Origin: Alphaproteobacteria bacterium HGW-Alphaproteobacteria-1
GTDB lineage: Bacteria > Pseudomonadota > Alphaproteobacteria > Rhodobacterales > Rhodobacteraceae
Direction: 5' to 3'
Assembly (NCBI GenBank): GCA_002842985.1
Contig: PHEQ01000007.1
Span: 54,659 to 118,658 of the forward strand
Length of the DNA stretch: 64,000 bases
A program made the translations under genes and the position numbers. Below are positions 12,354 through 22,044 of this stretch, piece by piece; position 1 is the first letter of the stretch; every line of letters starts with the position of its first letter. The notes below the pieces were generated by a model. That model made no database searches. It had not been told where the DNA came from and saw only the letters and a list, made by a program, of their open reading frames with translations.

Positions 12354-12868
12354 GTGTCGGCCTTGTCCACACAGGCGGGGCAAATGCCCTCGGCCTCGAC
12401 CACGGTCTGTTCGATCCGGAACCCGGTGGCGCGGGCCGCCTCGCCAAGCGCGCCTCGCGCCGGGGATGAGTGCGCTTCGGCCACCGACTCGCAGATCCGG
12501 CAGATCATGAATGCGGGTGAATGACTGGCGCCGGGATGGGCGCAGGCGATGAAGGCATTGAGCCGTTCGATCTTGTGCGCAAACCCGTTGGCGACGAGGA
12601 AATCAAGCGCCCGGTAGGCCACGGGCGGTTGCGAGCCAAACCCGGCATCGCGCAACCTGTCGAGCATCTCATAGGCCCCGATCGCGCGATGCGCCTGCAA
12701 GAGCAGCCCCAACGCCTTGCGCCGCACGGGCGTGAATCGCAGGCCCTTCGCCCGACAATGGGCCTCGGCCGTTGCCATTGCCTCGCTGATGCAGGCGCCA
12801 TGATCGTGTTTTTCAAACCCGACAGGGTCACTCGGCACGGCGTTTCCTGCTTCGGCAGCACTTGTCAT
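12350..12868 (-). CDS. zur: Zinc uptake regulator, Fur family
   Basis: 172-residue Fur-type repressor. The winged helix includes RKALGLLLQAHRAIGAYEMLDRL; metal-site residues include a His/Cys-rich segment (CAHPGASHSP, MICRICESV) and a C-terminal CPAC pair for structural zinc. First gene of the zur-znuC-znuB operon and divergent from znuA, the usual arrangement for autoregulated zinc import. With zinc bound it should repress both directions from the 55-bp intergenic region. Confidence 0.93.
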   Translation of the reverse strand: MTSAAEAGNAVPSDPVGFEKHDHGACISEAMATAEAHCRAKGLRFTPVRRKALGLLLQAHRAIGAYEMLDRLRDAGFGSQPPVAYRALDFLVANGFAHKIERLNAFIACAHPGASHSPAFMICRICESVAEAHSSPARGALGEAARATGFRIEQTVVEAEGICPACVDKADT

Positions 12869-12911
12869 GTTATTTCATTTCTTGTAGTGATCGGTAATGT
12901 TACATAATCAC
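12864..12911 (+). promoter_or_regulatory. Candidate Zur operators between zur and znuA
   Basis: Two similar imperfect palindromes face each other: GTCATGTTATTTCATTTC (12864-12881, overlapping the zur start codon) and GTAATGTTACATAATCAC (12894-12911). Both share the (T/A)ATGTTA half-site typical of proteobacterial Zur boxes. Position and half-site are seen directly; Zur binding is inferred. Confidence 0.5.
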
Positions 12912-12923
12912 ATGGAGCCGAAC

Positions 12924-13976
12924 ATGTCCAGAAACCTCGTTCCCCTCTCGGTTGCGGCAGCCCTGCTTGGCGGAACGGCTTTGGCGGATGTGCCGCGCGT
13001 GGCCGTCGATATCGCTCCGGTGCATTCGCTGGTGGCACGCGTCATGCAGGGGGTGGGTGCGCCCTTGCTGATCGTGGCACCGGGGGCAAGCCCGCACGAA
13101 TACAGCCTGCGCCCGTCCGAGGCCGCCGCCCTGCAGGAGGCCGATCTGGTTTTCTGGGTCGGCCCGGGCCTGACACCCTGGCTGGAAACTGCGATCGAAA
13201 CACTGGCTGGAGGTGCTGCCGTTACGGAAATGCTCGAGGTCGATGGAACGACGGAACTGCCGTTCCGTGAGGGCGCGCTGTTCGAGGCGCACGACCACAG
13301 GGATGGGAATGACGCGGACGACAAAGACCACAAAGGACTTGGACATAAGGAACCGGCCGAGAAAGCCGCGCACGATGGTCACGCTCACGAGGATCAAGAA
13401 GGGCATGCCGACGAGGGTGGCCATGCAGGGCACGACCATGGCGCCCACGACCATGGCGCCCACGACCCCCACGCCTGGCTGTCGCCTGACAACGGCGCGG
13501 TGTGGCTGAACGCAATCGCCGCCCACCTGTCCGCGGCCGATCCCGACAATGCCGGGACCTATTTTGCCAACGCGGTAGCGGGACGGAACGAACTGGCCGC
13601 CTTGCGCGCCGAGATCAACGGCATACTGGAGCCCGTGCGGGGCCGCAATTTCATCGTCTTCCATGACGCCTATCAGTATTTCGAGACAGCGTTCGAGTTC
13701 TTTGCCTCCGGCGCCATATCCCTCTCCGATGCTACCCGGCCCAGCCCGGCCCGCATCGCCGAGATCCAGGCGCGCGTGGCAGAGCAAAACGTGACATGCG
13801 TGTTGTCGGAGCCACAATTCGCCCCCGGCATCGTAGCCGCGGTGATGGACGGGTCCGAGGCGAAAACCGGCGTGCTCGATCCGTTGGGGTCTGATCTGGT
13901 GCCGGGCCCGGCGCTTTACGGCAATGTGCTGCGCAACCTTGCCAAGGCGCTGGCGGATTGCCTCCAGACGCCGTGA
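12924..13976 (+). CDS. znuA: Zinc ABC transporter substrate-binding protein
   Basis: 350-residue periplasmic zinc-binding protein with a signal peptide (SVAAALLGGTALA). Metal ligands of the cluster A-I family are visible (VHSL near H34, SPHEY near H58, ending in the conserved HDAYQYF region). Between about residues 110 and 175 lies a His/Asp/Glu-rich loop, including a tandem HDHGAHDHGAHD, which is the hallmark of zinc-specific members. The start is the ATG at 12924 with GGAG 6 bases upstream. Divergent from zur. Confidence 0.94.
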   Translation: MSRNLVPLSVAAALLGGTALADVPRVAVDIAPVHSLVARVMQGVGAPLLIVAPGASPHEYSLRPSEAAALQEADLVFWVGPGLTPWLETAIETLAGGAAVTEMLEVDGTTELPFREGALFEAHDHRDGNDADDKDHKGLGHKEPAEKAAHDGHAHEDQEGHADEGGHAGHDHGAHDHGAHDPHAWLSPDNGAVWLNAIAAHLSAADPDNAGTYFANAVAGRNELAALRAEINGILEPVRGRNFIVFHDAYQYFETAFEFFASGAISLSDATRPSPARIAEIQARVAEQNVTCVLSEPQFAPGIVAAVMDGSEAKTGVLDPLGSDLVPGPALYGNVLRNLAKALADCLQTP

Positions 13977-14175
13977 CCGCCGTATGTGCAGCCGGGTCGG
14001 CGGCCTGTCCTGCGTCTCCGTCCGGCTAGCGCTCGGGCGGTGACATCGACGATGCGCGAAAGGCCCAAGATGCGAAAATCTGTCTCCGCGAACAGAAAAC
14101 TGCAACGTCATGACGTATTCGGGCTAGAATGGGACTCAGGGAGGGGACCCTTGCAAGCGACGAGAAGGGCACCCG

Positions 14176-14409
14176 ATGACCATATACGGCGTCAACCCCC
14201 GTTTTCTGCCCGCCGGATGGCGGAGCGATCTTGACATGTTCCTGGCCGAACGCGCGGCGGGCATGAATGGCTACATGCTCTCGCAAAGGCGCGTTGAAAG
14301 CGTCATGCGCCTGCAATCGCTGAGCGATCGTGATCTGGCCGCCATGGGGCTGAAACGTCGCGACATTCCGGCCTTCGTGTTCGAGGACGTGCTGCCGGAG
14401 TCGCGCTGA
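14176..14409 (+). CDS. DUF1127-like small protein
   Basis: 77 residues ending in LAAMGLKRRDIPAFVFEDVL, the same C-terminal motif as the DUF1127 protein at 10531-10752. The N-terminal half differs (MTIYGVNPRFLPAGWRSDLD), so the two are not recent duplicates. It lies between znuA and trkH. Probably a small regulator; its target is unknown. Confidence 0.7.
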   Translation: MTIYGVNPRFLPAGWRSDLDMFLAERAAGMNGYMLSQRRVESVMRLQSLSDRDLAAMGLKRRDIPAFVFEDVLPESR

Positions 14410-14466
14410 GGGCCGCGCGCGCAAGCGGCTTGACAGGCGCGAAGGCGCGCGCCAAGGCTGCGCGTC

Positions 14467-15915
14467 ATGTTCGATATGCGCCCCGTGGGATATCTGGTCG
14501 GGCTCATGGTGATGGCGATGGGCCTGACCATGGGCCTTCCGCTTTTGGTGGATATCGCCGAGGGGCGCGCGCATTGGCCGGTCTTCGCGGAAAGCATGAT
14601 CGTCACCTGCCTTGCCGGGGGGCTGGTGGCGCTGTCGTGTCGCAATTCGGTGGGCCGCGGCCTGAGCATCCAGCAGGCCTTCCTGCTCACCACCTCGGTC
14701 TGGGTCGCGCTGCCGCTCTTCGGGGCCATGCCCTTCATGCTGGGTGAAACGCAGCTTGGCTTCATTGATGCGTTCTTCGAGTCGATGTCGGGGATGACGA
14801 CCACGGGAACCACCGTCATCGCGGGGCTCGATGCGCTGCCCAAGGGGCTGCTTTTGTGGCGCGGCATCCTGCAATGGCTGGGCGGCCTCGGGATTGTCAT
14901 CGTGGCACTGGTCTTCCTGCCCGAAATGCGGGTGGGCGGGATGCAGTTCTTTCGCTCCGAGGGGTTTGATACGCTGGGCAAGGCGCTGCCGCGCACGATC
15001 GACATTTCCAAGGGTGTGCTCAATATTTATCTGGGCCTGACGGCAGTGTGCACACTGACCTATCTCGCGCTCGGGATGGAGGCGTTCGAGGCGACCGTGC
15101 ATGCGCTCACCACTGTGTCAACCGGCGGGTTTTCCACCACGGACGCATCGTTCGGGGCCTTTCCCGGCGCGCCGCAATATGCCTGCGTGGTGTTCATGGT
15201 GCTGGCCAGCCTGCCGTTCGTGCGCATGATGCAGGGTGTGCAGGGCGACCTGCGCCCGCTTCTCCAGGATACCCAGGTGCGCACCTATATCCGCTGGCTG
15301 TTCTACGCCTTCGCTCTGCTTGCGGCCTATGACATCCTTGCGCTTGGCAAATTCGAAGAGGCGCGGCTGCGCGAGCGGCTGTTCAACATCGTGTCGATCT
15401 TTTCCGGCACGGGCTATGGCGATGGCGATGTCACGACCTATGGCCACTTTCCCTTCGCCATCCTGATTATCGTGGGGGCCATCGGCGGCTGCACCAGTTC
15501 CACCGGATGTTCCATCAAGATTTTCCGCTACCAGATCATGCTGCGCGCACTTGGACAGCAGGCGCGGCGCATATTCCACCCGTCTTCGGTGCTGGTGCTG
15601 CGCCACGAGGGGAGGCGGGTCGAGGATGAGGTGCTGCAATCGGTGATGCTGCTCTTCACCATGTATATCCTGTCGCTCGGGTTCTTCTCGGTGGCGCTGG
15701 AGCTGACCGGGCTGACGCTGATGGAATCGATCACAGGGGCGTGGACGGCGATTTTCAACATCGGCCCGGCCTTCGGCCCCAGCGTGGGGCCGACCGGCTC
15801 GGTTCAGGCCTTTCCTGAAGCGGCGAAGGCGCTGATGATCGCGGCGATGCTGTTGGGCCGGCTGGAGATCATTGCCGTCATCGTTCTGCTTCTGCCACGG
15901 TTCTGGCGGCCTTGA
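14467..15915 (+). CDS. trkH: Potassium uptake protein TrkH
   Basis: 482-residue inner-membrane K+ channel subunit of the TrkH/KtrB superfamily. The four pore loops with their conserved glycines are visible: MTTTGTTV, VSTGGFSTTD, FSGTGYGDGD and NIGPAFGPSVGP. It would work with a cytosolic TrkA ring, which is not encoded here. The ATG at 14467 is chosen because hydrophobic segment 1 begins immediately after it. The stop lies 5 bases from the next gene, which converges from the other strand. Confidence 0.94.
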   Translation: MFDMRPVGYLVGLMVMAMGLTMGLPLLVDIAEGRAHWPVFAESMIVTCLAGGLVALSCRNSVGRGLSIQQAFLLTTSVWVALPLFGAMPFMLGETQLGFIDAFFESMSGMTTTGTTVIAGLDALPKGLLLWRGILQWLGGLGIVIVALVFLPEMRVGGMQFFRSEGFDTLGKALPRTIDISKGVLNIYLGLTAVCTLTYLALGMEAFEATVHALTTVSTGGFSTTDASFGAFPGAPQYACVVFMVLASLPFVRMMQGVQGDLRPLLQDTQVRTYIRWLFYAFALLAAYDILALGKFEEARLRERLFNIVSIFSGTGYGDGDVTTYGHFPFAILIIVGAIGGCTSSTGCSIKIFRYQIMLRALGQQARRIFHPSSVLVLRHEGRRVEDEVLQSVMLLFTMYILSLGFFSVALELTGLTLMESITGAWTAIFNIGPAFGPSVGPTGSVQAFPEAAKALMIAAMLLGRLEIIAVIVLLLPRFWRP

Positions 15916-15919
15916 ACCG

Positions 15920-16204
15920 TCAGTAGACGTCGCGCCCGCCACGGATGGCGATATAGGTGGGGCATTCGGGGCGCGCGGTGTTGATGATGAGATACCAAAC
16001 CACCTCGCCGGGGCGGCCCGCGCGCGAATATTCGCAACCCGAGGGGTGCGTCCACCACTGTCCCGCGTGATTTGCGGGCGGCATCACCTTGCTGGAACCG
16101 CCCTTGATGGCGGCGGTGTAGCCGCCATAATCGGGCTGCTGCTGCGCATGGACAAGTGGCGCGGCGAGCGCGAGAAGTGCTGCCAAGAGAACTGGGCGTT
16201 TCAT
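15920..16204 (-). CDS. Small secreted protein of unknown function
   Basis: 94 residues with a signal peptide (MKRPVLLAALLALAAPLVHA). The mature part of about 74 residues has two cysteines (PSGCEYSR, RPECPTYIA), likely disulfide-bonded in the periplasm, and a conserved-looking GGYTAAIKGG stretch. The start at 16204 has CCGGAGG upstream. It lies downstream of, and on the same strand as, the protease-like gene at 16329. Family not recognised. Confidence 0.7.
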   Translation of the reverse strand: MKRPVLLAALLALAAPLVHAQQQPDYGGYTAAIKGGSSKVMPPANHAGQWWTHPSGCEYSRAGRPGEVVWYLIINTARPECPTYIAIRGGRDVY

Positions 16205-16328
16205 GGTGTAACCTCCGGTTTTGACTGACAAGCGAGGGCAAACCCGCCCTTCACATGCCGTCAGGAAACCGTTGCGCCGGGGCAGGCGCAGGCCGGAGGA
16301 ATGTCGAAACCGTGACCTTTCGCTAAGA

Positions 16329-18101
16329 TTATTCCCAACAACTCACCAGAACGGTGATCGCCGAGGCGCGGTCGCTGAGCGCTTCGGCCGAAAGATCGCC
16401 GGTCTCGCGCGTGACGCGCGCCGTGACGCCGCCCTGCGTCAGGACCTCTTGCAGCGCGCCGTTGCCGGCGGCAAAGCTCACGCCCTCGGGCAGGCTGCGA
16501 CCGTCCGGCGCGCCGGGGACAAGCATTCCCAGCACCGCGCCGCCCGCATCGACCACCGGACCGCCGAGATCGCCCGGCATGGCGGCAAGTGCGAGGCGCT
16601 TTAGATGGCTTTCGCCTGCCAGCCCGCCAAGCTCTGATATCTGCCCGAAGGTCACGCTCGGCGCGCCGAGAATCCCCTCGTAGGAATACCCCGCGACAGC
16701 GATCCGCGACAAAAGCCGGGGCGCGTCCTGCTGAAACCGGGCGATCGCCATGGGCGCGAGTGTCTCGCGCGGGCGCAGGATGGCGATGCCGAGCTTTGTG
16801 TCGAGATGGGCGACCGTGGCGTCATAGGTCTCGTCGAGCGTGATCCGTCCGCAGCCTGCGACGGCCTCCGCCGCAGTCAGGACCGCGCCGCGCTCATCCA
16901 CAAAAAAGCCCGAGCGCGACAGTTTGGGACGGCGCACCTCAAGCCCCGACACGAGGTCCACACGTTGCGCGCTCACCGGGGCGGCCAAAGGGGCAAGCGT
17001 GCCGGGCAGGCGGGCAAAACTCTGCTCCATTTCCGCCAGCAGCCGCGTGCGCCGCTCCTCGTCGCCGACAGGCCAGACAAGGGTAAAGCCCTTGATCTCG
17101 CCACTCTCGAGCCAGACGCGGGTCTGCGAGACGATCTGGCTACCCTCGCCGATGAGGGTGAACCCGTCGCGCTCCAGTCGGCGCTCGCCCGTCTCCGGGA
17201 CGATGGCGAGGGTTTGCAGGATGTCGTAAAGCGCGCTCATGGTCGCCCGGTCCCCCGGCTGGCTGATCAGCAGCACCTGCGCGGGCAGATCGCCCGAGGC
17301 GGGGTAATGGGCAAAGGGCGCCTCGTGCCGGTCGAAGGCGACAACGCCAAGCGGCAGGCGCATCTCGATGCCCGCCTGCGCGTCGCGCACCATCTCAAGC
17401 CCGAGCCCGTCCAGAATGGCGTTATACTGCCGCAAGAGCATCGCGCGCTGGCGCGTGGTCAGCACGCCGGTCGCCTCTACCCCGTTCTGGCGTTGCCAGG
17501 CCGCCATCGCATTGCGGGTGCCGGGACCGAAGGCCGCGTCGATGGCCCCCTGATAGACCCCGGACCATTCCAGCGCCACCTGAAGTGCTGCGCGCTCCTC
17601 GCGGCTCAGCTGCGCCTCGCTGGCGCGGGCCTCGCGCAGGGTCTCGTCGGGTTCGGGGGCAGGGGCAGGGGCAGGGGTGGGAGCCGGGGCAGGGGCAGCC
17701 ACTTCGGGGGCGGCGTCGGGCCCGGGCATGGGTGCGGGCGCGGGCGTGGCGCGCTCCAGCAGATTGGCCCCCACGGGCCAGAACTGCTGACCGAAATCGG
17801 TGGGTCGCGCGATATAGCTGTCGCGCGCGATCACGCCTTCGCCGCGATAGACCTGAAGCACACGCGCGGCCTCGTCCTCGCGGTAGGGGCCAAGTGCTAT
17901 GGCATACCAGCCACGCCCGAGGGAAAACCCGTTCACATCCGGCAGGGTGCGCGCATAATCGCGCGCCCGCGCCTGCGCCTCGGCAAGGCTGGGCTGCGCC
18001 TCGATCTGGACAAAGACCAGCGGTTCGGCCTCCGGGCCGGTCTGGGCAAGCGCCGCAATGGGGGTAAGCAACAACAGAACAAAAGCCGCAACAAAACGCA
18101 T
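16329..18101 (-). CDS. Secreted SPOR/peptidoglycan-binding protein with inactive protease-like domain
   Basis: 590 residues from the chosen ATG at 18101. Signal peptide about 1-20, SPOR-like domain about 28-100 (FVQIEAQPSLAEAQ), Ala-Pro linker about 119-152, peptidoglycan-binding fold about 165-222 (GVYQGAIDAAFGPGTRNAM), and a trypsin/DegP-like domain about 388-560. The catalytic positions look lost: the usual TAAH is TAAE (E412) and the usual GNSGGP is GDLGGP (L512), while the Asp (D434 in HLDTKLGIA) remains. It is therefore probably a non-catalytic cell-wall-associated binding protein in the periplasm. Two ATGs lie 6 and 9 bases further upstream. Confidence 0.8.
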   Translation of the reverse strand: MRFVAAFVLLLLTPIAALAQTGPEAEPLVFVQIEAQPSLAEAQARARDYARTLPDVNGFSLGRGWYAIALGPYREDEAARVLQVYRGEGVIARDSYIARPTDFGQQFWPVGANLLERATPAPAPMPGPDAAPEVAAPAPAPTPAPAPAPEPDETLREARASEAQLSREERAALQVALEWSGVYQGAIDAAFGPGTRNAMAAWQRQNGVEATGVLTTRQRAMLLRQYNAILDGLGLEMVRDAQAGIEMRLPLGVVAFDRHEAPFAHYPASGDLPAQVLLISQPGDRATMSALYDILQTLAIVPETGERRLERDGFTLIGEGSQIVSQTRVWLESGEIKGFTLVWPVGDEERRTRLLAEMEQSFARLPGTLAPLAAPVSAQRVDLVSGLEVRRPKLSRSGFFVDERGAVLTAAEAVAGCGRITLDETYDATVAHLDTKLGIAILRPRETLAPMAIARFQQDAPRLLSRIAVAGYSYEGILGAPSVTFGQISELGGLAGESHLKRLALAAMPGDLGGPVVDAGGAVLGMLVPGAPDGRSLPEGVSFAAGNGALQEVLTQGGVTARVTRETGDLSAEALSDRASAITVLVSCWE

Positions 18102-18271
18102 GATCATCATTCCCAAGTGGTCTTCGAACGGCCGGAATGGCCGGGTCTTGCCGGTTCTATCAAAATCCCCGCCCGATGCATCCCAAATATGCGCCCCTGC
18201 GCACCACAAGCCGCGTTGACCATGCCCGGCACCCGGCCTAGGTAAGGGCGTCAATTTCGGGGGGCCCGCGC

Positions 18272-19201
18272 ATGACGGACAACACGGACAAGCCGCGCAG
18301 CTTTCAGGAGATCATCCTGCGGCTCCAGACCTATTGGGCGGGGCAGGGCTGTGCGATGCTGCAGCCCTATGACATGGAGGTGGGTGCGGGCACGTTCCAT
18401 CCCGCCACCACGCTGCGGTCTCTGGGAACACGGCACTGGGCGGCCGCCTATGTGCAGCCCTCGCGGCGGCCCACCGACGGGCGTTATGGCGAGAACCCCA
18501 ACCGCCTGCAGCATTATTACCAGTATCAGGTGCTGATCAAACCCTCGCCGCCCTATCTGCAAGATCTCTATCTGGGCAGTCTGCGCGCCATCGGCATTGA
18601 CCTTGCGCTGCACGACGTGCGCTTTGTCGAGGACGACTGGGAAAGCCCCACCCTTGGCGCCTGGGGGCTGGGCTGGGAGGTGTGGTGCGACGGCATGGAA
18701 GTCAGCCAGTTCACCTATTTCCAGCAGGTCGGCGGGCACGATTGCCACCCCGTGCCGGGCGAACTGACCTATGGGCTGGAGCGGCTGGCGATGTATGTGC
18801 TGGGTGTGGATCATGTGATGGAGATGCCGTTCAACGACCCCGACGCGCCCATTCCGCTCCGCTATGGCGACGTGTTCCGCCAGACCGAGGAGGAATATTC
18901 GCGCTTCAACTTCGATGTGGCCAATACCGAGGATCTGCTGGATCACTTCAAGGAGGCCGAGGCCGAATGTGCCGCCATCCTCGCCGCCCCCGCGCAGGAC
19001 CCCAAGACCGGCAAACGCATCGTCATGGCCCACCCCGCCTATGATCAATGCATCAAGGCCAGCCACATCTTCAACCTGCTCGACGCGCGCGGCGTCATCT
19101 CCGTGACCGAGCGGCAGGCCTATATCGGCCGCGTGCGCGCGCTCGCCAAACAATGCGCTGATGCGTTCGTCATGACCGAAGCCGGGGGCTACGTGGGCTG
19201 A
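18272..19201 (+). CDS. glyQ: Glycyl-tRNA synthetase alpha subunit
   Basis: 309-residue catalytic subunit of the alpha2beta2 bacterial GlyRS that charges tRNA-Gly. Class II features include [20 protein letters not shown] at the N-terminus, [28 protein letters not shown] and [15 protein letters not shown]. Length is normal. It overlaps the next gene by one base (TGATG), then glyS follows, so the three genes form an operon. Confidence 0.97.
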   Translation: MTDNTDKPRSFQEIILRLQTYWAGQGCAMLQPYDMEVGAGTFHPATTLRSLGTRHWAAAYVQPSRRPTDGRYGENPNRLQHYYQYQVLIKPSPPYLQDLYLGSLRAIGIDLALHDVRFVEDDWESPTLGAWGLGWEVWCDGMEVSQFTYFQQVGGHDCHPVPGELTYGLERLAMYVLGVDHVMEMPFNDPDAPIPLRYGDVFRQTEEEYSRFNFDVANTEDLLDHFKEAEAECAAILAAPAQDPKTGKRIVMAHPAYDQCIKASHIFNLLDARGVISVTERQAYIGRVRALAKQCADAFVMTEAGGYVG

Positions 19202-19722
19202 TGGGCAAGGTTCTGAGCATTGCCATTCTTGTTGCGGCGGCGATTGCCGGGGGCGCGCTTTATTATCTCCAGGTCTATCACTTCTACGACGAGGTGCTGC
19301 TGACCAGGGATGGCGGCGTGGTGGAGATGAAGATCACGCTGGCAAGCGGCACTGTCATCGACCTGCCCGTGTCCGATTTCCGCGCCATCGACGCCGACAG
19401 CTCCCCCATCCGCTTTCGCGCCTGTTTTACCGCCCATCTGCCGCAGGATGTGGGCCTTGTCCCCTATCCGGGGGCGGAACCGCTCAACGCGCCCGCGTGG
19501 TTTGACTGTTTCGACGCCAAGGCGCTCGGGGCAGCGCTCGGCGAGGGACGCGCGCGCGCCTATATGGGCGAGGAGAACATCCGCTACGGCATCGACCGCA
19601 TCATCGCCATCACGCAGGACGGTCGCGGCTATGCCTGGCACCAGATCAACCGCTGCGGCGAGATTGTCTTTGACGGCCAGCCCGCGCCCGCGGATTGCCC
19701 CAAGCCCCCGCAAGGAAACTGA
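19201..19722 (+). CDS. Membrane-anchored protein between glyQ and glyS
   Basis: 173 residues with a single N-terminal hydrophobic segment (IAILVAAAIAGGALYYLQVY) and a soluble, probably periplasmic, domain with three to four cysteines (FRACF, WFDCFD, NRCGE, ADCPK). I believe this matches the DUF6446 family, which is conserved at this position in Rhodobacterales; that assignment is from memory. Its start codon overlaps the glyQ stop and glyS begins 3 bases after its end, so it is co-transcribed with GlyRS. Function unknown. Confidence 0.8.
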   Translation: MGKVLSIAILVAAAIAGGALYYLQVYHFYDEVLLTRDGGVVEMKITLASGTVIDLPVSDFRAIDADSSPIRFRACFTAHLPQDVGLVPYPGAEPLNAPAWFDCFDAKALGAALGEGRARAYMGEENIRYGIDRIIAITQDGRGYAWHQINRCGEIVFDGQPAPADCPKPPQGN

Positions 19723-19725
19723 GCC

Positions 19726-21942
19726 ATGCCCGATCTTCTGATCGAACTCTTCTCCGAGGAAATCCCCGCCCGGATGCAGGCCCGCGCCGCCGAGGACCTG
19801 CGCGCGCGCCTGACCGAGGCTCTGGTCGAGGCGGGGCTGACCTATGCCGGTGCGGCGGCTTTTGCCACGCCCCGGCGGCTCACGCTGACGGTGCAGGGGT
19901 TGCTTGCGACCAGTCCGACGATCCGCGAGGAACGCAAGGGCCCGCGCGTCGATGCGCCCGAAAAGGCGATCGAGGGGTTTCTGCGCGGTGCGGGCGTGAC
20001 CCGTGATGACCTCGAAATCCGCGACGAGAAAAAGGGCCAGGTCTATTTCGCCACCCTCACCCGGCCCGGACGCCCCGCGGCGCAGATCGTGGCCGAGGAG
20101 CTGGAAAAGCTCATTCGCACTTTCCCCTGGCCCAAGTCGATGCGCTGGGGCAGCGGTTCGCTGCGCTGGGTGCGGCCATTGCATTCCATCCTGTGCATCC
20201 TGACCGGCGAGGATGGCGCGGCGCAGGTGGTGGAGATGGAGGTGGACGGCATTCGCGCGGGCAACATCACACGCGGCCATCGCTTCATGGCCCCGGATAC
20301 GTTTTCTGTAACGTCATTCGAGGATTACGCCGCAAAGCTCAAGCGCGCGCATGTGGTGCTCGATGCCGCCGAGCGGGCCGAGGCGATCTGGCAGGAGGCC
20401 ACCAATCAGGCTTTTGCGGCGGGGCTTGAGGTGGTCGAGGATCGCGGGCTTCTGGCGGAGGTGGCGGGGCTGGTGGAATGGCCCGTGGTGCTGATGGGCC
20501 GGATCGGTGACGCCTTTCTCGACCTGCCGCCCGAGGTGCTGCAAACCAGTATGCGCGAGCATCAGAAGTTCTTTTCGGTGAAGAACCCCGGGACGGGCCG
20601 GATCGAACGCTTTGTCACCGTCGCCAATGTCGAGACGGCGGATCACGGCGCGACCATTCTGGCGGGCAATCAAAAGGTGCTGGCCGCCAGGCTCAGTGAC
20701 GCGAAATTCTTCTGGGAGAATGACCTGCGCACGGTGCGGGACAAGGGCCTTGAGGGCATGGCCGAAGGGCTGGCGAGCGTCACCTTCCACAACAAGCTGG
20801 GATCGCAGGCCGAGCGGGTAGCGCGCATCGCGGCACTCGCGCGCGAGATCGCGCCGCTGGTCGGCGCCAAGCCCGATCTGGCCGCCGAGGCGGCAAGGGT
20901 GTGCAAGGCCGATCTGCAATCCGAGATGGTGGGTGAGTTCCCCGAATTGCAGGGGTTGATGGGGCGGTATTACGCGCAGGCCGCAGGTCATGACGACGGC
21001 GTGCCCGAGGCCTGCGAAGAGCATTACAAACCCTTGGGGCCGGGCGACGCCGTGCCCTCTGCGCCCGTGTCGGTCGCCGTGGCGCTGGCCGACAAGATCG
21101 ACACGCTGACGAGCTTCTGGACGATTGGCGAGAAACCCACCGGGAGCAAAGACCCCTACGCGCTGCGAAGGGCGGCGCTGGGGGTGATACGGCTAATCCA
21201 GAAGGCAGGCCAACATATCGAGTTGTTTCAAATGATCGTCCGCCATGCGCCACGGGTGAGGGATGACGCCGTTGCCCATTACTGCGAGGCTGGTGACCAA
21301 GTCTTGGCGACGGGGTCCTACAAGCAGATCAAGGCGGAGTATGATCTCGTCGCGCTCGCAAGATCTGGCGTGTCCGACCCCACGATCCACAGCAATGGAC
21401 TTGATAAGTCTGGGGTGTCGGACCTCCTCGCCTTCCTCCACGACCGCCTTAAGGTCCATCTTAAGGATGAAGGCATCCGCCATGACGTGATCGACGCCTG
21501 CCTTGCCATGCCGGGCAATGACGATCTCACGCTCTTGGTGCACCGTGCCCGCGCGCTCGGCGATCTCCTCAAGACCGACGATGGCGAGAACCTGTTGCAG
21601 GGCTTCAAGCGCGCCAACAACATCCTGACACAGGCCGAAGAAAAGGACGGGGTGGAATATTCCTACGGCGCGGATGTGAAATTCGCCGAGACCGAGGAGG
21701 AGCGCGCGCTTTTCGCCGCCCTCGATACCGCAGAGCCGCAGATCGCCGCCGCCCTCAAATCCGAGGATTTCGCCGGCGCCATGTCCGCCATGGCCGCCCT
21801 GCGCGCGCCCATTGATGCGTTTTTCGACGCGGTGCAGGTCAATGCCGACAGTCCGGTGATCCGCCGCAACCGCCTCAACCTCCTGAGCCGTATCCGCAGC
21901 ATCTGCCTGCAAGCCGCTGATCTCACGCGGCTGGAAGGGTAG
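19726..21942 (+). CDS. glyS: Glycyl-tRNA synthetase beta subunit
   Basis: 738-residue tRNA-binding subunit of GlyRS. Family motifs: LLIELFSEEIPARMQ at the N-terminus, FPWPKSMRWG, TSMREHQKFF, AKFFWENDL, and DPYALRRAALGVIRLI followed by DLLAFLHDRLKVHLKDEG. Between the last two motifs (about residues 492-567) there are roughly 45 more residues than in the E. coli protein. This stretch includes a repeated SGVSD and a direct DNA repeat (21364-21379 and 21409-21424). The frame stays open, so the protein is probably functional. Confidence 0.95.
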   Translation: MPDLLIELFSEEIPARMQARAAEDLRARLTEALVEAGLTYAGAAAFATPRRLTLTVQGLLATSPTIREERKGPRVDAPEKAIEGFLRGAGVTRDDLEIRDEKKGQVYFATLTRPGRPAAQIVAEELEKLIRTFPWPKSMRWGSGSLRWVRPLHSILCILTGEDGAAQVVEMEVDGIRAGNITRGHRFMAPDTFSVTSFEDYAAKLKRAHVVLDAAERAEAIWQEATNQAFAAGLEVVEDRGLLAEVAGLVEWPVVLMGRIGDAFLDLPPEVLQTSMREHQKFFSVKNPGTGRIERFVTVANVETADHGATILAGNQKVLAARLSDAKFFWENDLRTVRDKGLEGMAEGLASVTFHNKLGSQAERVARIAALAREIAPLVGAKPDLAAEAARVCKADLQSEMVGEFPELQGLMGRYYAQAAGHDDGVPEACEEHYKPLGPGDAVPSAPVSVAVALADKIDTLTSFWTIGEKPTGSKDPYALRRAALGVIRLIQKAGQHIELFQMIVRHAPRVRDDAVAHYCEAGDQVLATGSYKQIKAEYDLVALARSGVSDPTIHSNGLDKSGVSDLLAFLHDRLKVHLKDEGIRHDVIDACLAMPGNDDLTLLVHRARALGDLLKTDDGENLLQGFKRANNILTQAEEKDGVEYSYGADVKFAETEEERALFAALDTAEPQIAAALKSEDFAGAMSAMAALRAPIDAFFDAVQVNADSPVIRRNRLNLLSRIRSICLQAADLTRLEG

Positions 21943-22044
21943 GGGCCTTGCCGTCATCTGACCCGACAGCGGAACCCACCCCAAGCCCCATCATCGCGGT
22001 GTGAGCGAACCCCTCGTGGTCATGTCACCATCGGCTGAGCGCCG

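Noticed and set aside
13425..13475. Short tandem repeat in znuA as a possible CRISPR or repeat array
   Set aside because: It encodes the His-Asp-rich metal loop (HDHGAHDHGAHD) and is a coding repeat, not a mobile or CRISPR array.
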